Assembly: GCF_001880325.1 (NCBI RefSeq)
Contig: NZ_CP016312.1
Coordinates: forward strand, 1,674,001 to 1,738,000
Direction of reading: 5' to 3'
DNA: 64,000 nt
Source: Thermus brockianus
Lineage (GTDB): Bacteria > Deinococcota > Deinococci > Deinococcales > Thermaceae
Shown: positions 42,770 to 51,467 of the stretch, one piece after another
Position numbering within the stretch: the first letter of the stretch is position 1
Layout: each line of letters opens with the position of its first letter
Position numbers and translations under genes: made by a program
The notes under the pieces: generated by a model
The model's input: the letters and a program-made list of their open reading frames with translations, nothing else
The model's database searches: none
Told to the model about the DNA's origin: nothing

Positions 42770-44137
42770 GGACCACCTCCGGGAGCACCTTGCCCCGGTT
42801 GGCAAGCCCCTTGGGGTCCAGGATAGCCTTCACCCTTTCCATGGCGAGGAGGTCTTCCTGGGCGAACATCTCCGGCATGTAGGCCTTCTTCTCCACCCCA
42901 ATCCCGTGCTCTCCCGTCAGGGACCCCCCAAGGCGCACGCAGAGCTTGAGGATCTCCCCCGCCAGGGCCTCGGCCCGCTCCAGTTCGCCCGGCTTCTTGC
43001 CGTCGTAGAGGACCAAGGGGTGGAGGTTCCCGTCCCCAGCGTGGAAGACGTTGGCCACCCTAAGCCCAAAGGCCTGGGAAAGCCTCCCTATTTCCCGCAG
43101 GGCCTCCCCCAGGCGGCTTCGGGGCACCACCCCGTCCTGGACCAGGTAGTCCGGGGAGAGCCGGCCCACGGCGCTAAAGGCCGCCTTACGCCCTTTCCAG
43201 ATGGCCTGGCGCTCCGCCTCGCTTGCCGCCACCCGCACGGCGTAGGCCCCGCTTTCCCGGATGACCTCCTCCAGGACCTGGGCCTCCGCCGCCACCTCCT
43301 CCTTGGGGCCCTCCAGCTCCACGATGAGGAGGGCTTCCGCCTGCGGGTAGCCTGCCCGCACCGCCTTTTCCGCCGCCTCAATGGCCAGGCGGTCCATGAT
43401 CTCTATGGCCCCGGGGAGGAGGCCCCTTTGGATGATGAGGCTCACGGCCTCGCCCGCCCGCTCCAGGCTCTCGTAGGCGGCGAGGAGGGTGTGGTAGGCC
43501 TCGGGCTTGGGGAGGAGCCTCAGGGTGATCTCCACCGCCACCCCCAAAAGCCCCTCCGTGCCCACGAAGAAGCCGTGGAGGTCGGGCCCCACGCCCTCTA
43601 GGCTCTCCCCCCGAGGCGCACCACCTCCCCTTCCGGGGTCACCACCTCGAGGCCCAGCACGTGGTTGGCCGTCATCCCGTACTTCAGGCAGTGGGCCCCC
43701 CCCGAGTTGAAGGCCACGTTGCCCCCAAGGGTGGAGACGGGCTGGCTGGAGGGGTCCGGGGCGTAGTAGAGGCCAAAGGGGGCTGCCTGGCGGGAGACCT
43801 CCAGGTTCACCACCCCAGGCTCCACCACGGCGATGCGGGCCGCGGGGTCCAGCTTGAGGATGCGGTTCATGCGGTTTAGGGCGAGGACAATCCCCCCTTC
43901 CACGGGCAAGGAGCCCCCGCTCAGGCTGGTGCCGCTTCCCCGGGCCACGAAGGGGACCCCGTGGCGGTGGCATAGCCGCACCACCTGGACCACCTCTCCT
44001 TTTTCCTGCGGAAGGACCACCGCCAGGGGGCGCTTGCGGTAGGCGGTGAGGGCGTCGGACTCGTAGGGGGCGATCTCCGCTTCCCGGGTGAGGACCCTGC
44101 CCGGCAAGAGGGCCTTGAGTTCTTCCAAAAAGCCCAC
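42762..44137 (-). CDS. glcD: glycolate oxidase catalytic FAD subunit (apparent frameshift)
   Basis: About 458 residues after repair; an FAD-binding type 4 oxidase. From GTG 44137, preceded by AAAGGAGGGAA, it reads [20 protein letters not shown], the FAD loop [20 protein letters not shown] and [21 protein letters not shown] base seems lost in the C6 run (plus strand) at 43617-43622, after which [34 protein letters not shown] and [16 protein letters not shown] follow, the last two being cofactor/active-site hallmarks of GlcD/LldD-like enzymes. It oxidises glycolate to glyoxylate, which the upstream-encoded malate synthase condenses with acetyl-CoA. Confidence 0.92.
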
Positions 44138-44170
44138 GGCTTCCCTCCTTTCCTCCCACTTTAAGCCAAA

Positions 44171-44189
44171 GGGCGGGGAATCCCCGCCC
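44171..44189 (-). terminator. hairpin between aceB and glcD
   Basis: GGGCGGGGA with TCCCCGCCC and almost no loop, followed on the minus strand by TTTGG. It is probably an attenuating or processing hairpin that lowers glc expression relative to aceB. Confidence 0.5.
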
Positions 44190-44208
44190 GCCCCGGCCGC
44201 CCTTCGCC

Positions 44209-45771
44209 CTAGTCCAGGTACTCGTAGGCCACCAGGGTGAGGAACTCTATGAATTCCTCCGAGAGGACGAGCTTGTCCAGGATCTCCTCCGCCTCCTTGT
44301 AGCGCTCCTTCCCCCGGCCCCCCAGCTTGGCGAGCTCCTCCTCCTTGACCTTTTGGTAGAGCTCCGGGGTCACGGTGCGCCCGTCCTCCAGCTGGGCTTC
44401 CCGGTGGACCCACTGCCAAAGTTGCGCCCGGCTGATCTCGGCGGTGGCGGCGTCCTCCATGAGGTTGAAGATGGCGGCGGCCCCGTTGCCCAAAAGCCAC
44501 TGGTTCAGGTACTGCAGGGCCACGGAGATGTTGTTCCTGAGGCCTCCCTCCGTCACCTTGCCCCCGGGGACCGTGAAGTTGAGGAGGTCTTCCGCCTTCA
44601 CCTGCACGTCCAGGCGCTTCACGTGTTTCTGGTGGGGCTTGTCCCCCAGGTAGCGGTCAAAGACCTCTTGAGCCACGGGCACCAGGTCGGGGTGGGCCAC
44701 CCAGGTGCCGTCAAAGCCTTGGGAGGCCTCCCGCTCCTTGTCCGCCCGCACCTGCTGGAAGGCCCGCTCGTTCACCTCGGGGTCCTTGCGGCTTGGGATG
44801 AAGGCGGCCATGCCCCCGATGGCGTGGGCCTCGTGGATGTGGCAGGACTTCACCAAAAGCTCGGTGTAGGCCTTCATGAAGGGGACGGTCATGGTCACCT
44901 GGGCCCGGTCGGGGAAGATGGGGGCGGTGGTGGCGAACTTCTTGATGCAGCTAAAGATGTAGTCCCACCGCCCGGCGTTGAGCCCGGCGGCGTGCTCCTT
45001 GAGCTCGTAGAGGATTTCTTCCATCTCAAAGGCCGCCAGGATGGTTTCAATGAGCACCGTGGCCCGGATGGTGCCCCGGGGGATTTGGAGGTAGTCCTGG
45101 GCGAAGTTGAAGACCTCGTTCCAGAGGCGGGCCTCGAGGTGGCTTTCCATCTTGGGCAGGTAGAAGTAGGGCCCGCTTCCCCGCCTCAGGAGCTCGTGGG
45201 CGTTGTGGAAGAAGTAGAGCCCGAAGTCAAAGAGGCTTGCCGAGATGGGCTCCCCGTCCACCCGCACGTGCTTTTCCACCAGGTGCCAGCCCCGGGGGCG
45301 CACCACCAGGGTGGCGGTCTTCTCCTTGAGGCGGTACGCCTTGCCCTCGGGGGAGACGAAGTCAATCTGGCGGCGCACGGCGTCGTAGAGGTTTTTCTGC
45401 CCCTGGATGACGTTGTCCCACGTGGGGGAGAGGGCGTCCTCAAAGTCCGCCATGAAGACCTTGGCCCCGGAGTTCAGGGCGTTGATGATCATCTTGCGGT
45501 CCACGGGGCCCGTGATCTCCACCCGGCGGTCCAGGAGGTCCTGGGGGGCCTCGGCCACCCGCCAGTCCCCGCCCCGGACGAAGGCGGTTTCTGGGAGAAA
45601 GTCCGGTTTGTCCCCGGCCTTGTACCGCTCCCAAAGCTCGTGCCGGCGGGCAAGAAGGGCCTTGCGCACCGGGTTGAACTCCCGGTGCAGGGCCACCACG
45701 AACTTCAGGGCCTCCTCCGTGAGCACCTCCCCGAGGAGGGGATGGTCTTTGGTGATTTCCACGCCCTTCAT
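44209..45771 (-). CDS. aceB: malate synthase A
   Basis: 520 residues. Malate synthase A condenses glyoxylate with acetyl-CoA. Signature stretches are [20 protein letters not shown], the acetyl-CoA/metal site [20 protein letters not shown] with [20 protein letters not shown], and [20 protein letters not shown]. Near the C-terminus [18 protein letters not shown] holds the catalytic Asp. A divergent IclR-type regulator and a good promoter precede it. It starts a run with glcD, glcE and glcF, so glycolate is turned into malate. Confidence 0.97.
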   Translation of the reverse strand: MKGVEITKDHPLLGEVLTEEALKFVVALHREFNPVRKALLARRHELWERYKAGDKPDFLPETAFVRGGDWRVAEAPQDLLDRRVEITGPVDRKMIINALNSGAKVFMADFEDALSPTWDNVIQGQKNLYDAVRRQIDFVSPEGKAYRLKEKTATLVVRPRGWHLVEKHVRVDGEPISASLFDFGLYFFHNAHELLRRGSGPYFYLPKMESHLEARLWNEVFNFAQDYLQIPRGTIRATVLIETILAAFEMEEILYELKEHAAGLNAGRWDYIFSCIKKFATTAPIFPDRAQVTMTVPFMKAYTELLVKSCHIHEAHAIGGMAAFIPSRKDPEVNERAFQQVRADKEREASQGFDGTWVAHPDLVPVAQEVFDRYLGDKPHQKHVKRLDVQVKAEDLLNFTVPGGKVTEGGLRNNISVALQYLNQWLLGNGAAAIFNLMEDAATAEISRAQLWQWVHREAQLEDGRTVTPELYQKVKEEELAKLGGRGKERYKEAEEILDKLVLSEEFIEFLTLVAYEYLD

Positions 45772-45780
45772 GGTGGCCTG

Positions 45781-45810
45781 AGCTTACGGGGGTGGGGGCG
45801 GGTTTGTCAA
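45781..45810 (-). promoter_or_regulatory. aceB promoter
   Basis: On the minus strand TTGACA (45810-45805), an 18-bp spacer and TAAGCT (45786-45781), 9 nt before the aceB ATG. Confidence 0.65.
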
Positions 45811-45833
45811 TAGACGGAATGGTTTTTCGTGTC
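45811..45833. promoter_or_regulatory. candidate IclR operator
   Basis: AGACGGAA, a T-rich spacer and TTCGTGTCT form an imperfect inverted repeat (about 45811-45833) between the -35 boxes of aceB and iclR. IclR proteins usually bind such dyads, so one dimer here could control both genes. Confidence 0.4.
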
Positions 45834-45862
45834 TTGAAAAATAGCCGGGGCCGTGCTACCTT
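45834..45862 (+). promoter_or_regulatory. iclR-type gene promoter
   Basis: TTGAAA (45834-45839), 17 bp and TACCTT (45857-45862), 8 nt before the ATG at 45871. Confidence 0.6.
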
Positions 45863-45870
45863 AGGGCCCT

Positions 45871-46629
45871 ATGCCGAGGCCGAGGGAAAAGGGCGCAAGC
45901 GGGGTGAAGACCTTGGAAAAGGGGCTTGGGGTTCTGGAAGCCTTGGGGGAGCAGAAGGAGGCGGGGCTTTCCGCCCTGGCCGAGGCCACGGGGCTATCCA
46001 AGAGCACCCTTTACCGCCTTCTCCAGACCCTGGTTCGCCGGGGCTTTGCCGTGGAGGAGGGAGGCGTGTACCGGGTGGGGCCCAAGGCCTTCGCCGTGGG
46101 GCAGGCCTACCCGAGGCGGGACCTCCTCAAGGCGGTGCGTCCGGAGATGGAGGCCTTGGCGGGGGAGACGGGGGAGAGCGTCAACCTGGCGGTGCCCGTG
46201 GACGGGGAGGCGCTTTACCTGGACCAGGTGGAGGGGGGGCAACTGGTGCGCCTCTTCACCGCTCCAGGAAGCCGTGCCCCCCTCCACGCCACCGGGGTGG
46301 GGAAGGTCTTCTTGGCCTACCGGGGGGTGCCCGAGGGCCTCCGCCTCATCCCCTTCACTCCCCATACCAAGACCCGCCTGGCGGAGCTCTTGCAGGAGCT
46401 CGGGGAGGTGCGGGCCCAGGGCTACGCCTTGGACAACGAGGAGAAGGAACTGGGGGTGCGGTGCGTGGCCGCTCCCGTCTTTGGCCCTTCGGGGGAGGTG
46501 GTGGCGGCCATCTCCCTCTCCGCCCCGGCGAGCCGGCTTTCCCTGGAGGCGGCCCGGCGGCTGGCCCCCCGGGTAATGGCGGCGGCCCAGCGCGCTTCCC
46601 TGCGCTTAGGGTTCTCAGGGAGCGTATAA
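45871..46629 (+). CDS. IclR-family regulator of the glyoxylate genes
   Basis: 252 residues. The N-terminal winged helix-turn-helix reads VKTLEKGLGVLEALGEQKEA, then LAEATGLSKSTLYRLLQTLV (about residues 12-60). The C-terminal IclR effector domain has LAGETGESVNLAVPVDGEAL and RAPLHATGVGKVFLAYRGVP. In enteric bacteria IclR controls aceBAK in response to glyoxylate and pyruvate. Divergence from aceB, with a dyad between the promoters, makes control of aceB-glcDEF likely here. Confidence 0.88.
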   Translation: MPRPREKGASGVKTLEKGLGVLEALGEQKEAGLSALAEATGLSKSTLYRLLQTLVRRGFAVEEGGVYRVGPKAFAVGQAYPRRDLLKAVRPEMEALAGETGESVNLAVPVDGEALYLDQVEGGQLVRLFTAPGSRAPLHATGVGKVFLAYRGVPEGLRLIPFTPHTKTRLAELLQELGEVRAQGYALDNEEKELGVRCVAAPVFGPSGEVVAAISLSAPASRLSLEAARRLAPRVMAAAQRASLRLGFSGSV

Positions 46630-46630
46630 T
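46625..46630 (+). promoter_or_regulatory. -10 box of the double-HspR gene
   Basis: A perfect TATAAT inside the iclR stop region, about 40 nt before the ATG at 46671. GGGAGGAGCT serves as ribosome site. No clear -35 box is seen. Confidence 0.5.
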
Positions 46631-46670
46631 GAGAAGGGTTAGTGGGGTTTAGCGGGAGGAGCTAAAGGCC

Positions 46671-47378
46671 ATGGACAGGGTCATGGACAAGGACCGCCCG
46701 GTCTATGTGATTTCGGTGGCGGCGGAGCTGGTGGAGATGCACCCGCAGACGCTGAGGCTTTACGAGCGGAAGGGGCTCATCAAGCCGAAGCGGTCTGGGG
46801 GGAAGACGCGGCTTTACTCGGAGCGGGACATTGAGCGGTTGCGGGAGATCCGGCGGCTGACGCAGGAACTGGGGGTGAACCTGGCGGGGGTGGAGGAGAT
46901 CATGCGGCTAAGGGCGGAGCTGGAGGCCCTCCAGGCCCGCTTTGAAGCCGAGGTGGCAAGGCTCAAACGGGAGATTGGGGACCGTTTCCAGGAACTGGAC
47001 CGCAAGGCCCTTCCCGCCCCCGGGGAGACGCAAAAGCCTTCCCCCAAGGACCGCCCGGTCTATGTGATTTCGGTGGCGGCGGAGCTGGTGGAGATGCACC
47101 CGCAGACGCTGAGGCTTTACGAGCGGAAGGGGCTCATCAAGCCGAAGCGGTCTGGGGGGAAGACGCGGCTTTACTCGGAGCGGGACATTGAGCGGTTGCG
47201 GGAGATCCGGCGGCTGACGCAGGAACTGGGGGTGAACCTGGCGGGGGTGGAGGAGATCATGCGGCTAAGGGCGGAGCTGGAGGCCCTCCAGGCCCGCTTT
47301 GAAGCCGAGGTGGCAAGGCTTCGCCTTCTCCTCTTGGAGGAGGGTAAGGCCCTGGAAGAGGGTAGCATGGGGGCGTGA
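46671..47378 (+). CDS. double HspR-like MerR regulator
   Basis: 235 residues built from two identical units. Each unit has the HspR-type MerR DNA-binding domain: [40 protein letters not shown], then [20 protein letters not shown] and a coiled coil [14 protein letters not shown]. Unit 1 spans about residues 7-98 and unit 2 about 126-217, joined by about 27 residues. HspR represses chaperone operons (dnaK, clpB) as a dimer, so a tandem could act as a single-chain dimer or bridge sites. No chaperone gene is nearby. The stop overlaps the next gene's GTG. See the 276-bp repeat. Confidence 0.85.
   Translation: MDRVMDKDRPVYVISVAAELVEMHPQTLRLYERKGLIKPKRSGGKTRLYSERDIERLREIRRLTQELGVNLAGVEEIMRLRAELEALQARFEAEVARLKREIGDRFQELDRKALPAPGETQKPSPKDRPVYVISVAAELVEMHPQTLRLYERKGLIKPKRSGGKTRLYSERDIERLREIRRLTQELGVNLAGVEEIMRLRAELEALQARFEAEVARLRLLLLEEGKALEEGSMGA
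46688..46963 (+). repeat. 276-bp direct repeat, copy 1
   Basis: Identical over its whole length to 47045-47320, offset exactly 357 bp (119 codons). It encodes one HspR-like unit. No difference was seen, not even at silent positions. Confidence 0.95.
47045..47320 (+). repeat. 276-bp direct repeat, copy 2
   Basis: Second copy of the unit at 46688-46963, separated from it by 81 bp that encode the inter-domain linker. Confidence 0.95.
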
Positions 47379-48693
47379 AGACGCTGGAGCCCCTACTGGA
47401 ATTCCTTTCCATCCCTTCCGTATCCACCGACCCCGGCCATAGGGACGACGTGCGCCGGGCGGCCCTTTGGCTCAAGGACCGCTTGGAGGCCTTGGGTTTT
47501 GTCGCCGCGCTCCACGAGACCCCCCTCCACCCCATCCTTTATGCCGAGCGCCTGGTGGACGAAAAGGCCCCCACCGTTCTGGTCTACGGCCACTACGACG
47601 TCCAGCCCCCCGATCCCTTGGAGCTTTGGGAAACCCCGCCCTTCTCCCCGGTGGTGCGGGAGGGGCGGGTCTATGCCCGGGGCGCCTCCGACGACAAGGG
47701 GCAGCTTTGGGCCCACGTGGCGGCCTTGGAGGGCCTTGCCGCCCGGGTGAACGTCAAGTTCCTGGTGGAGGGGGAGGAGGAGATCGGAAGCCCCCACCTC
47801 CTCCCCTTCGTGCGGGAAAACCGGGAGCGGCTTCGGGCGGACGTGGTCCTCATCTCCGACGGGGCCATGTTCGCCCCCGAAACCCCCACCCTCACCTACG
47901 GCCTGAGGGGGCTTTGCTACCTGGAGGTGCGGCTTCAGGGGGCGAGGCGGGACCTGCACTCCGGGGCCTTCGGGGGGTGGCCCCGAACCCCATCCAGGCC
48001 CTGGGCTGGCTCCTCGCCCGGCTTAAGGACGAGCGGACGGGGAAGGTCCTCATCCCCGGGTTCTACGAACGGGTGCGGCCCGTTGCCGAGGAGGAGAAGC
48101 GCCTTTGGCCCGCTTTGGACGAGGAGGCCCTGAAGCGGGAACTTGGGGTGGACTGCCTGCCGGGGGAGGAGGGATATACCCCCTTGGAGCGGCTTTGGGC
48201 GAGGCCCACCCTGGACCCAAACGGCATCTACGGCGGTTACCAGGGGGAAGGGTCCAAAACGGTGATCCCCGCCGAGGCGGGGATGAAGCTTTCCATGCGC
48301 CTGGTGCCGGACCAGGACCCCGAGGAGGTGGCGGACTTGGCCGAGGCCTACCTTAGGGAAATCCTGCCCCCCGGGTACCGCCTCGAGGTGCGCCGCCTCC
48401 ACGGGGGAAGGCCCGTCCTCACCGACCCCTTTAGCCCCCCCATGCGCCTCATGGCCAGGGCCTTGGCGGAGGTCTGGGGGAGGCCTCCCGTCTACGCCCG
48501 GGAGGGGGGGACCATCCCCGTGGTGGCGGAACTCCAGGAGGCCCTTCAGGCCCCCATCGTCCTCCTGGGCCTCGGGCTAAGCGACGATAACCTGCACGCC
48601 CCCAACGAGAAGTTTGACCTCCTCAACCTGGAAAAGGGCATCGCCGCCATAAGGCGCTTTTACGAGCTTTTGGCGGAGGAGGGCCTTCAGTAG
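47375..48693 (+). CDS. M20 family dipeptidase (apparent frameshift)
   Basis: A zinc metallopeptidase of the M20/M25/M40 family, about 439 residues after repair. Frame 1 from GTG 47375 has the metal-binding [20 protein letters not shown] and [20 protein letters not shown], plus [20 protein letters not shown] with the catalytic Glu, up to HSGAFGG. One G appears missing from the six at 47972-47977. Frame 2 then gives [16 protein letters not shown], the dimerisation domain and [20 protein letters not shown], with a final metal ligand. It likely cleaves dipeptides or acyl amino acids in the cytoplasm and could use peptides from the opp system. Confidence 0.9.
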
Positions 48694-49403
48694 GCCCGCT
48701 TGAAGATGAGGGCGTCCCCCACCCGCCCGGAGAGGATGGGCACGGCGGCGCTCTTGGCCACCTGGGCGGCGAAGGGGACGTCCCCCTCCAGGCCCACCCC
48801 TTTAAGGGCCTGGGCGGCGGCGGAAAGGCTTAGGGCCTCCAGGGGGTCCTGGTAGGCCCGCTTGACGGCCAGGGCGATGCGGGCCCCGTCCTCGGGCTCC
48901 ACCTCGCCCAAGAGGCCTAGGTACTCCGCCAAGACCCCGGCGGTGTAGAGGTCGTCCAGCCCGGCCCGCCCTTCCTTGCCGGCGCAGAGGATGGCCACCT
49001 CCTCCGTGGCCAGTTCCTTGGCGAGCCGGGCGGCGGCGTGGGCGTTGTAGAGGGAGGCGAGGAGGACATGCTTGGCGGACTTGGCGGCGGCGTGGGCCGC
49101 CCGGGTGCCGTTGGTGGTGCTCATCACCACCACCTTGCCCCCCACGGGGGCCTCCAGGGCCTCCCGGGGGGAGTTCCCCAGGTCAAACCCGGGGGGCTTC
49201 AGCCCCCCCACCTCCCCCGCCAGGACCACGTCCTCGTCCTTGAAGGCCCGGGCGGCCTCGAGGCTTTCCACCAGGTATAGGGCCTCCGCCCCCGCCTCCA
49301 GGAGGCAGGCGGCGGTGGTGGTGGCCCGGATCACGTCCACCACCAGGACCACATCGGGGTAAACCGCCCCTTCGTTCGGAAGCACATCCACCCTCAGGCG
49401 CAA
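48687..49403 (-). CDS. comB: 2-phosphosulfolactate phosphatase family protein
   Basis: 238 residues of the ComB family: [40 protein letters not shown], the loop [20 protein letters not shown] and [20 protein letters not shown]. ComB dephosphorylates 2-phosphosulfolactate in coenzyme M synthesis in methanogens. Many bacteria without coenzyme M carry the family, so the true substrate here is open. It lies 12 bp downstream of crp on the same strand. Confidence 0.85.
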   Translation of the reverse strand: MRLRVDVLPNEGAVYPDVVLVVDVIRATTTAACLLEAGAEALYLVESLEAARAFKDEDVVLAGEVGGLKPPGFDLGNSPREALEAPVGGKVVVMSTTNGTRAAHAAAKSAKHVLLASLYNAHAAARLAKELATEEVAILCAGKEGRAGLDDLYTAGVLAEYLGLLGEVEPEDGARIALAVKRAYQDPLEALSLSAAAQALKGVGLEGDVPFAAQVAKSAAVPILSGRVGDALIFKRAY

Positions 49404-49415
49404 GGCGCACCTCCC

Positions 49416-50066
49416 CTAGATAAGGCCGAAGGCCACCTCTTCCAGGAGCCGAAAGTCCCGCACCTCCACCTCCCCCGGGGCCAGGGCCAGGATGCCCTTG
49501 TCCTTTAGGTCGTGCAGGACCCGGGTCACCGTTTCCCGGCTCGCCCCCGCCAGGGCCGCCAGGTCCTGGTGGCGCAGGCGGAAGCGGGGTCCGTGCCCCT
49601 GGCGGTGGAGCTTGAGGAGGGCGTAGGCCACCCGGCTTTGCGCCTCTTCAAAGGCGAGGAGGTCCATCTCCACGTTGAGTTCCCTCAGGCGCCGGGCCAG
49701 GATGCGGGCGAGGTTGTGGGCCAAGAGGGGTAGGCGGCGGATGAGGGCCAGGTAGCTTTCCCGGTAGAGGGCGAGGAGGTGGGCGTCCTCCTCGGCTTCG
49801 GCGCTGGCGCTCCTTTCCTCTGGGTCTAGGAGGCTCATCTCCCCGAAGACCTCCCCGGGGCCTAGGAAGCCCAGGGTCTTCTCCTGCCCGCCCAGGTGGG
49901 TGCGGTAGAGCCGCACCCGCCCCGCCTCCACCAGGTAAAGGGCTTGGCCCAGGTCCCCCTGCTGGAAGATGGTCTTCCCCTTGGGGAAGAAAAGGGGCTG
50001 GAAGTAGGAGTGGGCGAGCGCCACCTCCTCCGGGGCCAGGTCCTGGAACAAGGGGCTTCCCCGCAT
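49416..50066 (-). CDS. crp: CRP/FNR-family regulator
   Basis: About 216 residues. The cyclic-nucleotide-binding barrel is clear: FPKGKTIFQQGDLGQALYLV, then FGEMSLLDPEERSASAEAEE, which holds the phosphate-binding cassette (E and the R-S-A-S segment of cAMP-binding CRPs). The C-terminal Crp HTH reads LAALAGASRETVTRVLHDLK. Gene order with LolD, purine nucleoside phosphorylase and dodecin resembles the T. thermophilus HB8 region of cAMP receptor protein TTHA1437, which I recall as an activator that includes cas genes among its targets. I use the second ATG (50066); the first adds three residues. Confidence 0.88.
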   Translation of the reverse strand: MRGSPLFQDLAPEEVALAHSYFQPLFFPKGKTIFQQGDLGQALYLVEAGRVRLYRTHLGGQEKTLGFLGPGEVFGEMSLLDPEERSASAEAEEDAHLLALYRESYLALIRRLPLLAHNLARILARRLRELNVEMDLLAFEEAQSRVAYALLKLHRQGHGPRFRLRHQDLAALAGASRETVTRVLHDLKDKGILALAPGEVEVRDFRLLEEVAFGLI

Positions 50067-50114
50067 CGGTCCCACTCTAACCGAAGCTTCATCTTTTGCC
50101 TAGAGGATGAGAGG

Positions 50115-50744
50115 GTGCGCCCGGTCCTCGAGGCCCAAAACCTCGGCTTCGCCTACGCCGATGGCCCCCTTTTCCGGGGGATTTCCTTGCGGCTGGGGCC
50201 CGGGGAGGTCCTGGCCGTGCTTGGGCCTTCGGGAAGCGGCAAGACCACCCTCCTCCACCTCCTCGCCGGGCTTCTCCCCTTGCAGGAGGGAGAGGTGTGC
50301 TGGGAAGGGACGCCCATTCGGGAGCTAAAGGAAGAAGCCCTCGCCCGGCGCAGGCTCCGCTTTTTGGGCCTTGTCTTCCAGCACCACTTCCTCTTTCCCG
50401 AACTCACCGCCTTGGAGAACGTCCTGGCCCCCGGGTACTTGGCGGGATGGGTGGACCGGGCCTGGGGCCTTTGCCTCCTGGAGCGCCTGGGGCTTGGGGG
50501 GCGGGCCCACTTCCTGCCCCAGCGGCTTTCCGGGGGCGAGAGGCAACGGGTGGCGGTGGCCCGGGCCCTCTACCTCAAGCCCAAGCTCCTCCTGGCGGAC
50601 GAGCCCACGGCGAGCCTGGACCGCCACCAAGCCCGGGAGGCCTTGGCCCTCATGCGCGCCTTGGCGGGGGAGGTGGGGGCGGCCCTGGTCCTCGCCACCC
50701 ACGACGAGGCCCTGGTGGAAGGGCTTCCCGCCCTCAGGCTGTAG
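50115..50744 (+). CDS. ABC transporter ATP-binding protein, LolD/FtsE-like
   Basis: 209 residues. Walker A VLGPSGSGKTTLLHLLAGLL, Q-loop GLVFQHHFLFPELTALENVL, signature LPQRLSGGERQRVAVARALY, Walker B LLLADEPTASLDRHQAREAL and H-loop LVLATHDEALVE are complete. The MacB/LolD-type Q-loop suggests an envelope role such as lipoprotein release, but no permease gene is adjacent. I place the start at GTG 50115 after GAGGATGAGAGG; the longer upstream frame is antisense to crp. It is divergent from crp. Confidence 0.87.
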   Translation: MRPVLEAQNLGFAYADGPLFRGISLRLGPGEVLAVLGPSGSGKTTLLHLLAGLLPLQEGEVCWEGTPIRELKEEALARRRLRFLGLVFQHHFLFPELTALENVLAPGYLAGWVDRAWGLCLLERLGLGGRAHFLPQRLSGGERQRVAVARALYLKPKLLLADEPTASLDRHQAREALALMRALAGEVGAALVLATHDEALVEGLPALRL

Positions 50745-50758
50745 TATCCTTAGGCGGT

Positions 50759-51466
50759 ATGAGTCCCATCCACGTGCGGGGAAAACCCGGGGATGTGGCG
50801 GAACGGGTACTCCTTCCCGGGGACCCGGGCCGGGCGGAATGGATCGCCAAGACGTTTTTGGATGAACCCGTGGTCTACAACACCCACCGGGGGCTTTTGG
50901 GCTACACGGGGCGCTACCGTGGGGTGCCCATCTCCGTCCAGACCACGGGGATGGGGGCTCCTTCCGCGAGCATCGTGGCGGAGGAGCTGGTGCAGCTTGG
51001 GGCCCGGGTTCTCCTCCGGGTGGGCACCTGCGGGGCGGTGGATGGGGCCTTGGCCCCTGGGGATTTGGTGATCGCCCAGGGGGCGGTGCCCCTGGACGGG
51101 GCCACCCGTCAGTACCTTGGGGGGCTTCCTTACGCCCCCGTGCCCGACCCTTCCCTCTTCCGCGCCCTTTGGGCCAAGGCGGAGGAGCGGGGCTACCCCC
51201 ACCACGTGGGCCTGGTGGCCACCGAGGACGCCTTTTACGCCACCACCCCCGAGGCGGCCCGCGCGTGGAGCCGCTTTGGGGTCTTGGCCTTTGAGATGGA
51301 GGCGAGCGCCCTCTTCCTCCTGGGCCGGATGCGGGGGGTGAAGGCGGGGGCTATCCTTACGGTTTCCAACAGGATTGGCGACCCCGAACTCGCCCCGCCC
51401 GAGGTGCTCCAGGAGGGGATAAGGCGTATGGTGGAGGTGGCCCTATTGGCCTTGTTGGAGGTGTAG
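50759..51466 (+). CDS. deoD: purine nucleoside phosphorylase, DeoD type
   Basis: 235 residues, the hexameric trimer-of-dimers class that splits purine nucleosides with phosphate. It opens SPIHVRGKPGDVAERVLLPG, has the phosphate/ribose loop TTGMGAPSASIVAEELVQLG, RVGTCGAVDGALAPGDLVIA, and the ribose Glu in AFEMEASALFLLGRMRGVKA, and ends with the base-binding LTVSNRIGD. The ATG at 50759 lies 11 nt after a TAGTAT box, with AGGCGGT as ribosome site. T. thermophilus PNP has a closely similar sequence and place. Confidence 0.93.
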   Translation: MSPIHVRGKPGDVAERVLLPGDPGRAEWIAKTFLDEPVVYNTHRGLLGYTGRYRGVPISVQTTGMGAPSASIVAEELVQLGARVLLRVGTCGAVDGALAPGDLVIAQGAVPLDGATRQYLGGLPYAPVPDPSLFRALWAKAEERGYPHHVGLVATEDAFYATTPEAARAWSRFGVLAFEMEASALFLLGRMRGVKAGAILTVSNRIGDPELAPPEVLQEGIRRMVEVALLALLEV

Positions 51467-51467
51467 C

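Noticed and set aside
42765-43600. Plus-strand 282-codon frame opposite glcD
   Set aside because: Shadow of the glcD coding strand.
44353-45813. Plus-strand frame of 486 codons opposite malate synthase
   Set aside because: Shadow frame; aceB is certain on the other strand.
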